Below are positions 9,091 through 17,506 of a stretch of DNA of 42,717 bases, piece after piece (position 1 is the first letter of the stretch; each line of letters begins with the position of its first letter). Position numbers and translations under genes: made by a program. This DNA is from Clostridiales bacterium. Lineage in GTDB: Bacteria > Bacillota > Clostridia > Lachnospirales > Lachnospiraceae. The stretch is taken from the NCBI GenBank assembly GCA_012839295.1, contig DUNO01000064.1, positions 1-42,717 on the forward strand. Reading direction: 5' to 3'. A model generated the notes under the pieces. The model had not been told where the DNA came from, did no database searches, and saw only the letters and a program-made list of their open reading frames with translations.

Positions 9091-9788
9091 GGTAAGAACC
9101 GTCCCGGTATAGCCCTAAGTGCAGTGGTTAATCTCTGAAATCCTTCCGCATATTTTACTCCGCATTGAAATCCCCGATAAGCTGCACTAACTTTAACAAA
9201 ATCCAAGATGTCCATGCCATCATGCTCTTTTAACCACTCTATTTGACTTTTATGGCATGACAGCATTTCAAGCTTTAAATCAAAGGTATCCGTAATGTCT
9301 ACAAATTCCTGGGGAACAAAGGATATTCCTGTGTAAGGCTCCATAAAATAAATCTGTGGTGTATGCTCCATCGCTTTTTGGTCCGGATAACAATGAGGAA
9401 CCGATACCAGAAAACTAGCATCAACCACTAATTTGCTAACCGCCACATGATCCAAATGGTAATCGTCCGGCACGTGTGTGATAATAACATCCGGATTTAT
9501 TTCCCTGATTTTTTTTACAAACAGCTCTAAGTTGGTATGATTAATCTCTAATTCCGCATCACTAAAATTCAGCGAAGATACCTTAGCCCCTATTACCTTA
9601 CTAGCCATTTGGCTTTCCCTTAATCTCATCTTTCCTATTTCCTTAGGTTCGATATAATAATGCCCTTTATCTCCCAGACAGGCATTTACAATATAAGCTT
9701 CATCTCCTCTTTGGATACTTTTTGCAAGTGTTCCGGCACAATTAATTTCTACATCGTCTGGATGGGCACAAAATGCTAATATTCTCAT
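9087..9788 (-). CDS. PIG-L / LmbE family deacetylase
   Basis: A 233-residue zinc-dependent N-deacetylase of the PIG-L/LmbE family, which removes acetyl from N-acetylglucosamine-type groups. The metal motif AHPDD is at residues 8-12, and a second HxxDH-type site occurs in PDDYHLDH. There is no signal peptide, so it should act in the cytoplasm. It is the first gene of the minus-strand operon running down to the ROK kinase and is divergent from the AraC regulator at 10120. GAGGAG precedes the ATG. Its last codons run into a 70-bp palindromic element that supplies the stop, so the C-terminus may have been altered. A role in deacetylating the imported sugar is inferred from context. Confidence 0.88.
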   Translation of the reverse strand: MRILAFCAHPDDVEINCAGTLAKSIQRGDEAYIVNACLGDKGHYYIEPKEIGKMRLRESQMASKVIGAKVSSLNFSDAELEINHTNLELFVKKIREINPDVIITHVPDDYHLDHVAVSKLVVDASFLVSVPHCYPDQKAMEHTPQIYFMEPYTGISFVPQEFVDITDTFDLKLEMLSCHKSQIEWLKEHDGMDILDFVKVSAAYRGFQCGVKYAEGFQRLTTALRAIPGRFLP

Positions 9789-9972
9789 TATTATTTCTCC
9801 TCGTAATTACAACAAATTGATTATTTTAACTTGCACAATTAAACATCATACGCTTAATCATATTTAAGTAAAATTTACAAATCATTACCATTTTTCTTCA
9901 TGTGTTTCATGTATTATGTATGAATATTACCATGTAGCTTAATCTCTGTATATATAATATAATTCAGATTAT

Positions 9973-10001
9973 TTGTAATATTGTTCATGATCTGATATAA
10001 T
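9973..10001 (+). promoter_or_regulatory. sigma-A promoter for the AraC regulator
   Basis: TTGTAA (9973-9978) and TATAAT (9996-10001) are 17 bases apart. The gap 9789-10119 otherwise holds the PIG-L upstream region, this promoter, the TTGTTCATGATCT repeats and a mini-ORF. One repeat copy lies between the promoter boxes. Confidence 0.65.
9981..9993 (+). repeat. 13-bp direct repeat, copy 1
   Basis: TTGTTCATGATCT occurs here, inside the promoter spacer, and again exactly at 10077-10089 near the regulator start. Two copies so placed suggest a binding site for AraC autoregulation; that is inference. Confidence 0.6.
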
Positions 10002-10064
10002 ATAATGAAAGCGGAATGAGGGAATGCAAGCTTGCTTGCGATTTCCGATTGGAGTAACAGGATC

Positions 10065-10091
10065 ATGGACACGCTTTTGTTCATGATCTAA
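10065..10091 (+). CDS. possible 8-codon leader ORF upstream of the AraC gene
   Basis: ATG at 10065 opens an 8-residue ORF (MDTLLFMI) with GGAG ten bases upstream and a TAA at 10089-10091. Its start resembles that of the following regulator (MDTKLFY), and it contains the second copy of the 13-bp repeat (10077-10089). It may be a translated leader or simply a partial duplication of the regulator start region. Confidence 0.3.
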   Translation: MDTLLFMI

Positions 10092-10119
10092 CCAAATCGA
10101 ACAGGAGGCATTAAAACTG

Positions 10120-11070
10120 ATGGACACGAAATTGTTTTACAAGCAAGAACTTCATAAGATACTTGAAATTGATAATGTCATTAGTTTATTTTATAGTGAT
10201 TTGAACCAGAAATTCGATTCTAAGGGGGAAAGCCATGACTTCTGGGAATTAGTGTACATAGATCGCGGAAAAATAGAAATTGATACGGAAGAAAAAAACT
10301 TTACTCTTGAAAAAAACTGTATTTACTTTCATAAGCCAAATGAATACCATCGCCATAAAACAATTTCAGGTAATATACCTTCTATGTGTGTTGTTTCCTT
10401 TAAATGTGACAGTCCCCTTCTGGGCGCTCTTGCTGATAAAATAATTGTTTTACCGGAATATTGCCAGAACATTCTTTCCCAGGTATTAAAATATGGTTCC
10501 ATCATATTTACATCCATCGTGGACACCAAAGAACGCCTTTACCTGGTAAAGAATGAAAAATATCCATTCTTCCTGGAGCAAATGCTAATCAATTATTTAG
10601 AAATCTTTTTGTTAGAACTAGTAAATATTAATACCATGACCTATTCAGATATATCTGACGACAAAAAAAGCGTTGAACAAAGTCATGCTAATCCAAGTAA
10701 TGAATTAGTATTATCCGCAAAGGTATATCTCTTAAACAATCTTTTTACCAATATAAGAATCCCGGATATCTGTGAGGCTTTAAATTGCTCTAAAACTCTC
10801 CTGCATGTTACCTTTAAAAGACAAACCGGCCTTACCATCATTCAATATTTAACTAGTTTACGGATTGAAAAGGCAAAAGAATTAATTCGGACATCAAATT
10901 TGAATATCACACAAATCGCAGATCAGTTAAGATTTTGCAATATTAATTATTTTTCAAACTCATTTAAAAAATATACCGGAATGTATCCAAGTGAATATAC
11001 AAAAAGTATAAAATCAAAAGATTGCATACGGTATCTATATTCTGAAAGAGGTTCACAAATTGAGGAATAA
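10120..11070 (+). CDS. AraC family transcriptional regulator, cupin sensor
   Basis: A 316-residue one-component regulator. The N-terminal cupin-like sensor (about residues 15-110) contains FWELVYIDRGK and a histidine-rich PNEYHRHK segment typical of sugar-binding AraC proteins. The C-terminal double helix-turn-helix spans about 205-305, ending in YFSNSFKKYTGMYPSEY. AGGAGG lies about ten bases before the ATG. It is divergent from the PIG-L operon and is the obvious candidate to control it. The sensed sugar is unknown. Confidence 0.88.
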   Translation: MDTKLFYKQELHKILEIDNVISLFYSDLNQKFDSKGESHDFWELVYIDRGKIEIDTEEKNFTLEKNCIYFHKPNEYHRHKTISGNIPSMCVVSFKCDSPLLGALADKIIVLPEYCQNILSQVLKYGSIIFTSIVDTKERLYLVKNEKYPFFLEQMLINYLEIFLLELVNINTMTYSDISDDKKSVEQSHANPSNELVLSAKVYLLNNLFTNIRIPDICEALNCSKTLLHVTFKRQTGLTIIQYLTSLRIEKAKELIRTSNLNITQIADQLRFCNINYFSNSFKKYTGMYPSEYTKSIKSKDCIRYLYSERGSQIEE

Positions 11071-11136
11071 CAAACTTTTACTATAACTTAAGATACGTGG
11101 GCAACAATGTATCTGCGGGAAGCATCTGATAACATT

Positions 11137-11180
11137 TGCCATTGTGAGAAATATAAGGTCATAAATTTCTCACAATGGCA
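11137..11180. repeat. 16-bp perfect hairpin between convergent genes
   Basis: Arms 11137-11152 and 11165-11180 are exactly complementary around a 12-base loop, between the AraC and alpha-glucosidase genes. Neither side has a T-run, so it is not a textbook terminator. It may protect both mRNA ends. A short second palindrome (CGTTA/TAACG) lies at 11185-11198. Confidence 0.65.
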
Positions 11181-11201
11181 GTTACGTTAATGATAACGAA
11201 A

Positions 11202-12872
11202 TTAAGAATAAGAATATAATACCCTGGCTTCATATGGTAATAGCTGATTGCTCTTTCTTTCAACCCCGGAATAATTATCAATGAGTACAGTGGCACTCTC
11301 CCATTCCTTTTCCGGCCCATAATCTACAATATCTTCTGTGAAATTGCATAATATTAATAATTTCTCATTGCCTAAAGTTCTTGAGTAAATAAAAAGCTTT
11401 TCATGATCTTTTTCTAGCAATTGATAGTTTCCATAGACTATGATGTCATATTGTTTTCGCAAGGATATTAATTTTTTATAATAAGAATACACAGAATCCG
11501 GATCATTTACCTGTGCCTCAGCATTAATATCTATATAGTTTGGGTTAATCTTGATCCAGGGAATGCCTGCCGTGAATCCAGCATTTGAATTATCATTCCA
11601 TTGCATCGGAGTTCTGGCATTATCCCGGCTCTTACAGTGGATATATCTCATCATTTCTTCCTTTGTTACAAGCCCATTACTGACATATTCTTCGTAGGTA
11701 TTTAAGGTATCAATATCTTTATAATCTTCTAATTTTTCAAACCTTACATTTGTCATACCAAGCTCTTCCCCTTGATAAATGTAAGGGGTTCCCTTCATCA
11801 TATGCAAACAGGTAGCAAGCATTTTCGCCGAGAGGTTTCTATATTTTGTACTATCATTTCCAAATCTTGAAACCGCCCTGGGTTGGTCATGATTATCCCA
11901 GTATAAGCTATTCCAAGCCTTACCCTTCAGCTCAGTCTGCCATTTTGACATGACGTTCTTCAGTTCAATTAAGTCAACTTTTTTATCCGTCCATTTACCA
12001 AGCTTACCTTCACTTAGCCAAACATGCTCGAACTGAAATATCATATTTAGTTCATCGCCTTTACAGCTGGCATATTTCTTAGCCTCCCCCGTAGTAACGC
12101 CAATTGTTTCTCCTACGGTCATTAAGTCATAACGGGATAAAACCTTATGATTCATTTCCTTTAGGTAATCATGTACCTTCGGTCCATTCATTATGTAGGG
12201 AGAAAAGTCTCCATATAATCCTTTTACCTCACCATCCGGGAAGCTCTGGTCTTTCGATATCATGCTGATGACATCCATACGAAAACCGTCAATACCTTTC
12301 TGGCACCACCAGTCCATCATCTGATAGATGTCTTCCCGCACCTTTACATTTTCCCAGTTTAAATCAGGCTGCTTTTTTGAATAGGAATGCAAATAGTACA
12401 TATCCGTTTCTTCATCGTATTCCCAGGCTGAGCCCCGAAATCTTGATCCCCAATTGTTGGGTTCTTTCCCGTCCTTACCTTCTCTCCATATATAGTAATC
12501 CCGATACGGATTATCTTTTGATTTCCTGCTTTCAATAAACCATTTGTGCCGGTCAGAGGTATGGTTGACTACCAAATCCATGACAATTTTAATCCCTCTT
12601 TTATGTGCTCCATCTAATAGGGCATCGAAATCTTCCATTGTACCAAATTCACCCATAATGGAATAATAATCGCTGATATCGTAGCCATTATCGTCATTTG
12701 GCGATTGATAAACCGGGGAGAGCCAAATAACATCGACACCAAGGTCTTTTAAATAATCTAATTTGCTAATAATCCCTTTTAGGTCACCAATCCCGTCCCC
12801 ATTACTATCCATGAAGCTTCTTGGATAAATCTGATATACAACCGCTTCCTTCCACCAATTTCTTGCTTCCAT
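11202..12872 (-). CDS. malL: GH13_31 alpha-glucosidase / oligo-1,6-glucosidase
   Basis: A 556-residue cytoplasmic GH13 enzyme that hydrolyses alpha-1,6 or alpha-1,4 linkages at the non-reducing end of short oligosaccharides. The conserved regions are present: DLVVNH (99-104), nucleophile D200 in GFRMDV, acid/base E255 in VGETIG, and NHDQ (327-330). The region V motif QPDLNW (168-173) is typical of subfamily 31. The ATG at 12872 is chosen because GAGGAG lies seven bases upstream; ATGs at 12878 and 12887 are too close to or before it. It is the last gene of the long minus-strand sugar operon. Confidence 0.93.
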   Translation of the reverse strand: MEARNWWKEAVVYQIYPRSFMDSNGDGIGDLKGIISKLDYLKDLGVDVIWLSPVYQSPNDDNGYDISDYYSIMGEFGTMEDFDALLDGAHKRGIKIVMDLVVNHTSDRHKWFIESRKSKDNPYRDYYIWREGKDGKEPNNWGSRFRGSAWEYDEETDMYYLHSYSKKQPDLNWENVKVREDIYQMMDWWCQKGIDGFRMDVISMISKDQSFPDGEVKGLYGDFSPYIMNGPKVHDYLKEMNHKVLSRYDLMTVGETIGVTTGEAKKYASCKGDELNMIFQFEHVWLSEGKLGKWTDKKVDLIELKNVMSKWQTELKGKAWNSLYWDNHDQPRAVSRFGNDSTKYRNLSAKMLATCLHMMKGTPYIYQGEELGMTNVRFEKLEDYKDIDTLNTYEEYVSNGLVTKEEMMRYIHCKSRDNARTPMQWNDNSNAGFTAGIPWIKINPNYIDINAEAQVNDPDSVYSYYKKLISLRKQYDIIVYGNYQLLEKDHEKLFIYSRTLGNEKLLILCNFTEDIVDYGPEKEWESATVLIDNYSGVERKSNQLLPYEARVLYSYS

Positions 12873-12908
12873 TTTCATTCTCCTCATAACATGTTCATTT
12901 AGGTAATG

Positions 12909-13640
12909 CTATATATTGTAGTTTTTTAGTATTTGTGATACCTCAACCTTATCTAAACTCGATTTCGCTTCCTTAATATAGTCCTCACCAGACTCTGCAT
13001 CAAACAAATGCGTTAATAGTAATTTTTTTACCTTTGCCTTTTTTGCTAAAACGCCCGCCTCAAAGGCAGTCATATGTATACCTGGTAAATGCTTCATATT
13101 ACTTAATAATGTAGATTCACACAGGAATAAATCGGCACTGTCCGCTGCATGCATTAGAGAATCGCAGAAGCTGCTATCCGATGAATAGGTAAATATTTTA
13201 TTTTCGTAAGTGACTCTTACTGCATATGAATCGATGGAATGATTTACTTTAAAAAAGTGTAATCCTATGTTATTCATTATTTCAGTTAAGCCATCCTGTA
13301 TGTAGTAAATTGAGAAAACATCATTTGATGAAATTTCCGAATAAATCCATTGTGGTACCTTTGGTATATATAATTTTACTTTTCCGATATTGTCGCCAAA
13401 AGCTTTTTTAGTCTCAACAGCATATTTGAAAGGAAACAGGTCCGCAAAATGATCAAAATGAAGATGTGAAATTATAATTACATTGATTTCAGACAGATCA
13501 CAAATATTTTGCAGCTTAGCCAAGCTTCCATTTCCCATATCGATAAGAATCTTTATGGCATCTGCTTCCAGAAGAAAAGAAGAGCATGCGCCATTTTTTA
13601 TTGGATAGGTTCCGTTATTGCCTAAAACTGTTAATTTCAT
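12909..13640 (-). CDS. metallo-beta-lactamase fold hydrolase
   Basis: A 243-residue MBL-fold protein of the RNase Z / phosphodiesterase-like branch. The metal motif SHLHFDH is at residues 58-64, with later ligand candidates in VNHSID, YSSDSSF and LLTHLFD. There is no signal peptide. The ATG at 13640 has AAGGTGGAAAGG just upstream; the reading frame extends a further 30 codons upstream but that part has no family resemblance. It sits between the DUF6259 protein and the alpha-glucosidase, so it may hydrolyse a lactone or phosphoester intermediate of the same pathway. The exact reaction is unknown. Confidence 0.82.
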   Translation of the reverse strand: MKLTVLGNNGTYPIKNGACSSFLLEADAIKILIDMGNGSLAKLQNICDLSEINVIIISHLHFDHFADLFPFKYAVETKKAFGDNIGKVKLYIPKVPQWIYSEISSNDVFSIYYIQDGLTEIMNNIGLHFFKVNHSIDSYAVRVTYENKIFTYSSDSSFCDSLMHAADSADLFLCESTLLSNMKHLPGIHMTAFEAGVLAKKAKVKKLLLTHLFDAESGEDYIKEAKSSLDKVEVSQILKNYNI

Positions 13641-13757
13641 CCTTTCCACCTTCTTGCAGCAATATTTAAATAAATACCCCAAATCGAAGTATAGCGACGA
13701 AGTTATCCTGTTAATAACAATCGCCGCCAAGCCTTCATTTTATAACGATGCTTTATG

Positions 13758-15785
13758 CTATTTAGAAAAACCTATAATAAAACACCATAAACGTTCATTA
13801 CCGATAGGATACACCACATTACCAGTTTCATTTCTCTCTACTGTTTGTTCCCAATTTGTATTAAACACTTGAAGCTCTAATGATGTTTCATCCAAATTTA
13901 ATTTAACTACCGCAGTATCAACTTTTTCCTTATTACCGCATAATATCATAACCCGGCCGTCGGCAAGCCTCCATGACGTAGCATCACATCCGTCAGTAAT
14001 CTCCGAAATATATTTATTATCTAAGAATGTGGCGCCATTGATATATGGTTGGATTTTTTCCCTAAAATTTAATGCCTTTTTACTAAACTCTACAAACTCT
14101 GTCTCTTCCTTTAAATGCGTGGTAATTCCCATCCATAAGACACTTCCGAGTAATATTGCCCTTTGCATATCTTTATAGAACCAGTTCCTCTTTTCTTCCA
14201 TATCCTGGACCCAGCCTCTGGGGTTTACCATATTTACTTGGACAAACTCAGGAAATGTATACTTGAATACATTAAAGAATTCATCATAGTGTTCGCCATT
14301 CCAGGTAAGATTTCCCCAAACATAGCTTCCGTAAATATCTCCGCAATTTTCAGTCATAAGATAAGCATCCGGGTTATATTCCTTTAATCTATGAAATAGT
14401 TCCTTCAATACATAAACATAACCGTTATTAAAATCCCCAATGTTATCATGGCTATGCTCTGAATTATAGCAAGGAAATGGTTCTGCAGATGCAAGCTGAT
14501 CTAAGTAAATCCCATCCGCGCCATATGCCTTAACTGCAAATTCTGCTGTGTCAATCAAATAATCTCTCCACAATGAATCTGATGGACAGTTCACCGTAAA
14601 ATGCTCCGGCCCATAGGTTTCTCCAATCATGCTTCCATCATATTGCCTGATAGCCATTTTTTCGCCCAAAGTCTTATGAAAATCAGACTTTTTATCAAAA
14701 ATTCTGGCATTAATATATAATGTTGAGAAACCATCATGCTTCTTAACATATTCCAATCCCCGTCTGAATTCCATAGCAGAGCCTAATTCCATATCCGGAT
14801 AGTATTCCGGGTAAAAGGAATCGAATCCGGTTCTATTCCAGCTGGCAATAAACATATGACGGATGCCCCATGCTTTACCTGCTTCATACATATCAGGGAT
14901 ATCCCTAAAATAATTTTCAATTGTACCACGACGTTTAAAATTATAGCATTGATTTAAGGAGCATTCGTTCTTTAAAAATTCAGGTGTATGATCAAAATCC
15001 AGATATGGTTCAATATAGCTTCTATAGATCTGTGCCCCATAGTGCCAATCCTTTTCTGTTATGGCAATTACATAATCACCTGTTTTATAGGTTTGTCCAT
15101 AGCTTATCCGGTGATGCTTTCTAAAGTTTAATCCCATATACGGTTTATCATTTCCAGCCTCTGCAATAACCCCTGTTACTGGAAACCTCTCGTCATGGGA
15201 ACCAATATAGAGTCCATTTTTATCATCATAGTAATACATCCAGCTCATTGATGCCAGACCACAATAATTAATTTCCCTGGCGTACACATTCCCTGCTAAT
15301 TTCGTCCCACTCCTGCCATAATTCTGCATTTTTTCTCCGGCGAATTCTTGGACTGGATTTAAGATTTTTTCGCCTGCATGATGAGGGTAGATAAGATAGC
15401 TGTCCCTTGTTTCATCACCAAACAATACTCCGCTAATATGGGGACATAGAACTTCCACAATATCAACACCGGTTTCATTATTCTGTATATCTGCAGAAAT
15501 AACCATTTTTTCTTCTTGCCCGGTTATCGTCAATTCCGCAAAGATTGAAAAACCTGAGAAACGGTTATACTGGACCACAATCGTATTCTCTTCACTCTTA
15601 ATCATTGCCTCTTCAGGAATGAGTGTGATCTTCTCAGCTTCCTTGTTTAATCCAGTCAAACTCAACAATGGCACCTGAGGAGCCGACTTAATATAATCCA
15701 TACCCGTTACTGAATTTTTAATACTAGAGAAATTATTAATCTCTTTATCAAATTCTGCAATATAACTTTTCCCTTTGATTCTCAT
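13758..15785 (-). CDS. DUF6259-type glycoside-hydrolase-like protein
   Basis: A 675-residue cytoplasmic protein that I read as a DUF6259 member: an N-terminal beta-sandwich (about 1-250), a TIM-barrel (about 270-600) and a small beta-rich end. Barrel features include IASWNRTG (313-320), GIYLDQ with D429, and LMTENCGD with E479; D429 and E479 are reasonable catalytic candidates by analogy with GH36-like barrels, but this is inference. There is no signal peptide. A GAGGT site precedes the ATG. It lies in the operon with the sugar kinase, SIS proteins and GH13 enzyme, consistent with intracellular cleavage of the imported saccharide. No activity can be stated. Confidence 0.7.
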   Translation of the reverse strand: MRIKGKSYIAEFDKEINNFSSIKNSVTGMDYIKSAPQVPLLSLTGLNKEAEKITLIPEEAMIKSEENTIVVQYNRFSGFSIFAELTITGQEEKMVISADIQNNETGVDIVEVLCPHISGVLFGDETRDSYLIYPHHAGEKILNPVQEFAGEKMQNYGRSGTKLAGNVYAREINYCGLASMSWMYYYDDKNGLYIGSHDERFPVTGVIAEAGNDKPYMGLNFRKHHRISYGQTYKTGDYVIAITEKDWHYGAQIYRSYIEPYLDFDHTPEFLKNECSLNQCYNFKRRGTIENYFRDIPDMYEAGKAWGIRHMFIASWNRTGFDSFYPEYYPDMELGSAMEFRRGLEYVKKHDGFSTLYINARIFDKKSDFHKTLGEKMAIRQYDGSMIGETYGPEHFTVNCPSDSLWRDYLIDTAEFAVKAYGADGIYLDQLASAEPFPCYNSEHSHDNIGDFNNGYVYVLKELFHRLKEYNPDAYLMTENCGDIYGSYVWGNLTWNGEHYDEFFNVFKYTFPEFVQVNMVNPRGWVQDMEEKRNWFYKDMQRAILLGSVLWMGITTHLKEETEFVEFSKKALNFREKIQPYINGATFLDNKYISEITDGCDATSWRLADGRVMILCGNKEKVDTAVVKLNLDETSLELQVFNTNWEQTVERNETGNVVYPIGNERLWCFIIGFSK

Positions 15786-15802
15786 GGCCGATTACCTCAT
15801 TT

Positions 15803-16543
15803 CTAATATCCGGATTTTGTATAGTTTTCTATAGCTGCATTGTTGATTTGGGTTGCATTAGGCATATGATTAGAAATATATACACTGGGCTTTAACCCCT
15901 TATTGATTAGTTTCTCCACCACTGTGCTTTGTAAAGCCCACATAATATAGCTTGCGCTGATTCCACTGGCAGGGCACATATTCTGACCGATTTCTTCTAC
16001 TTCAACCAAGGTGTCACCGTAATTTGTACAATTATCTAAGTAGTATTGGCAAGCTTCATATAATCTTTTCCCGGAAGGGTGCTGGGAGGTTAATCTGCTG
16101 GAATATTCAACGGAAGATATAGCGATGGTAAGGCAATCCATTGTATTTGCTTTTAGCGCTAAATCAACCGGAAAATATTTATATCCGGATACAGAGCCAA
16201 TCATAATAATATCTCCCGATAACACATTGGATCTTCCAAGGACATAGTCAGCAAAGCCTTCTACACTGTCATATCCTATAGCACCCTTCTGTGGTGTAGG
16301 ACGGTGCCGGACAGGGTTATCGATTTCACAGGTTATTTTAATTGGTTTTAACGCCATCATTCCACCGGTTCTGCCTACGCCTTCAAACATCAGCATATGT
16401 CCGGTATCCAGAATATTCCAGGCAGCACCTTTTGACAATCTCTCTGCTATTTCCTCTGACACCTTAATTATGGTTTCTCTTTGCGTCACTTCAATTTTTT
16501 CCAGTACCTTTTTCATTTCTGTAAAATAGCTGTCCATTAACAT
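15803..16543 (-). CDS. SIS domain sugar-phosphate isomerase-like protein (copy 2)
   Basis: A 246-residue single SIS-domain protein. The N-terminus has a helical segment then NILDTGHMLMFEGVGRTGG; a phosphate-binding loop candidate is MIGSVSGYKY (about 118-127). The C-terminal segment YISNHMPNATQINNAAIENY resembles FISANVPNGMEHNLELIEQY in the SIS protein at 17507-18280, so the two are diverged paralogues. GGAG lies eight bases before the ATG, which is four bases after the kinase stop. SIS proteins act on phosphosugars (isomerase, deaminase, etherase); the placement directly after the kinase suggests use of its product. Which reaction is unknown. Confidence 0.8.
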   Translation of the reverse strand: MLMDSYFTEMKKVLEKIEVTQRETIIKVSEEIAERLSKGAAWNILDTGHMLMFEGVGRTGGMMALKPIKITCEIDNPVRHRPTPQKGAIGYDSVEGFADYVLGRSNVLSGDIIMIGSVSGYKYFPVDLALKANTMDCLTIAISSVEYSSRLTSQHPSGKRLYEACQYYLDNCTNYGDTLVEVEEIGQNMCPASGISASYIMWALQSTVVEKLINKGLKPSVYISNHMPNATQINNAAIENYTKSGY

Positions 16544-16547
16544 AATG

Positions 16548-17492
16548 TTATCTCCTTAACAAAGCTTTTATTATATCCGGATCTGAAATATCACAATTTT
16601 CTATATTATCAAGAGCATATAAAGCAGCACCGATAATTGGAGGGTATTTTCTTGGTACAAATTGGCACTCCGGTAATGCTTGTTTTAAATGTCCCCTAAA
16701 TTTCTCTAATATTATATCTCCCATATTGGCAATACCACCAGTGAAAGAAACCTTGGCTCCTTCAACCTTTAAACGGTCAGCTACGACAACTGCTAAATCC
16801 ACCAGTTCTTTTGCTGCTTTATCAAGGATTTTATTGGCTGTAGAATCACCCTGCTTTGCCGCATCGGCTACAATATAGGATAAACCGGCAACTTTATCCC
16901 GTGTAAAATGTGGCTGGTAAGCATATGTTCTAAGGTCTTCAACAGATAGGAGGTTGAATTTATGTAAAACATCCTTTTCTAATACTGAACCACTCTTCCC
17001 TTGATCGTATTGCTTCGCAATTTCATATAAACACATTGTTCCAATATGATATCCACTTCCATAATCGCCGAATAATGGACCCCATCCACCACATTGGAAG
17101 GTTGTGCCAATCGAATCTTTAGCAATAGCAAAGGATCCTGTACCGCTCAAAACTACAATTCCATTTCCTCCGCCAAGGGCTCCATAAAAAGCATTCTCTG
17201 TATCACCATGAAGGGATATATCCATGTAATCCAATTTCTGTTGTATGATAGGAAGGCAACGGGCAAATCCAGGTATAAACAGCTCAACCTTTGCTATTTG
17301 TTGTATATTCAACTCTGCCTTTGCAAGACAATAGGTTATACCGTCTATTATTGTCCTGACAGCCTCATCTGTACTAATAAAATTTGCATTTGCACTTGTT
17401 CTTCTTACTTCAGCCAGTACTTTTCCGGCTGCATTAAACAATAGAAAATCTGCTTTTGTACCGCCCGCATCACATACTAAATAATTATTCAT
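16548..17492 (-). CDS. BadF/N-acetylglucosamine kinase family sugar kinase
   Basis: A 314-residue ASKHA-fold kinase of the BadF/BadG/BcrA/BcrD family, the same family as eukaryotic GlcNAc kinase. PHOSPHATE1 is DAGGTK (8-13), PHOSPHATE2 is LSGTGSFA, and a glycine-rich GWGPLFGDYGSG follows; the adenosine motif is SFTGGIA. The family is used for GlcNAc, MurNAc and glucosamine. It is tightly packed between two SIS-domain genes, an order that recalls amino-sugar recycling clusters (kinase plus SIS etherase or isomerase). Substrate is inferred to be an amino sugar or a related hexose. Confidence 0.88.
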   Translation of the reverse strand: MNNYLVCDAGGTKADFLLFNAAGKVLAEVRRTSANANFISTDEAVRTIIDGITYCLAKAELNIQQIAKVELFIPGFARCLPIIQQKLDYMDISLHGDTENAFYGALGGGNGIVVLSGTGSFAIAKDSIGTTFQCGGWGPLFGDYGSGYHIGTMCLYEIAKQYDQGKSGSVLEKDVLHKFNLLSVEDLRTYAYQPHFTRDKVAGLSYIVADAAKQGDSTANKILDKAAKELVDLAVVVADRLKVEGAKVSFTGGIANMGDIILEKFRGHLKQALPECQFVPRKYPPIIGAALYALDNIENCDISDPDIIKALLRR

Positions 17493-17506
17493 GACACCCT
17501 GCTCTC

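Noticed and set aside
10025-10034. GCAAGCTTGC palindrome upstream of the AraC gene as an operator
   Set aside because: A single 10-bp palindrome with no second copy; too little evidence to separate it from chance.
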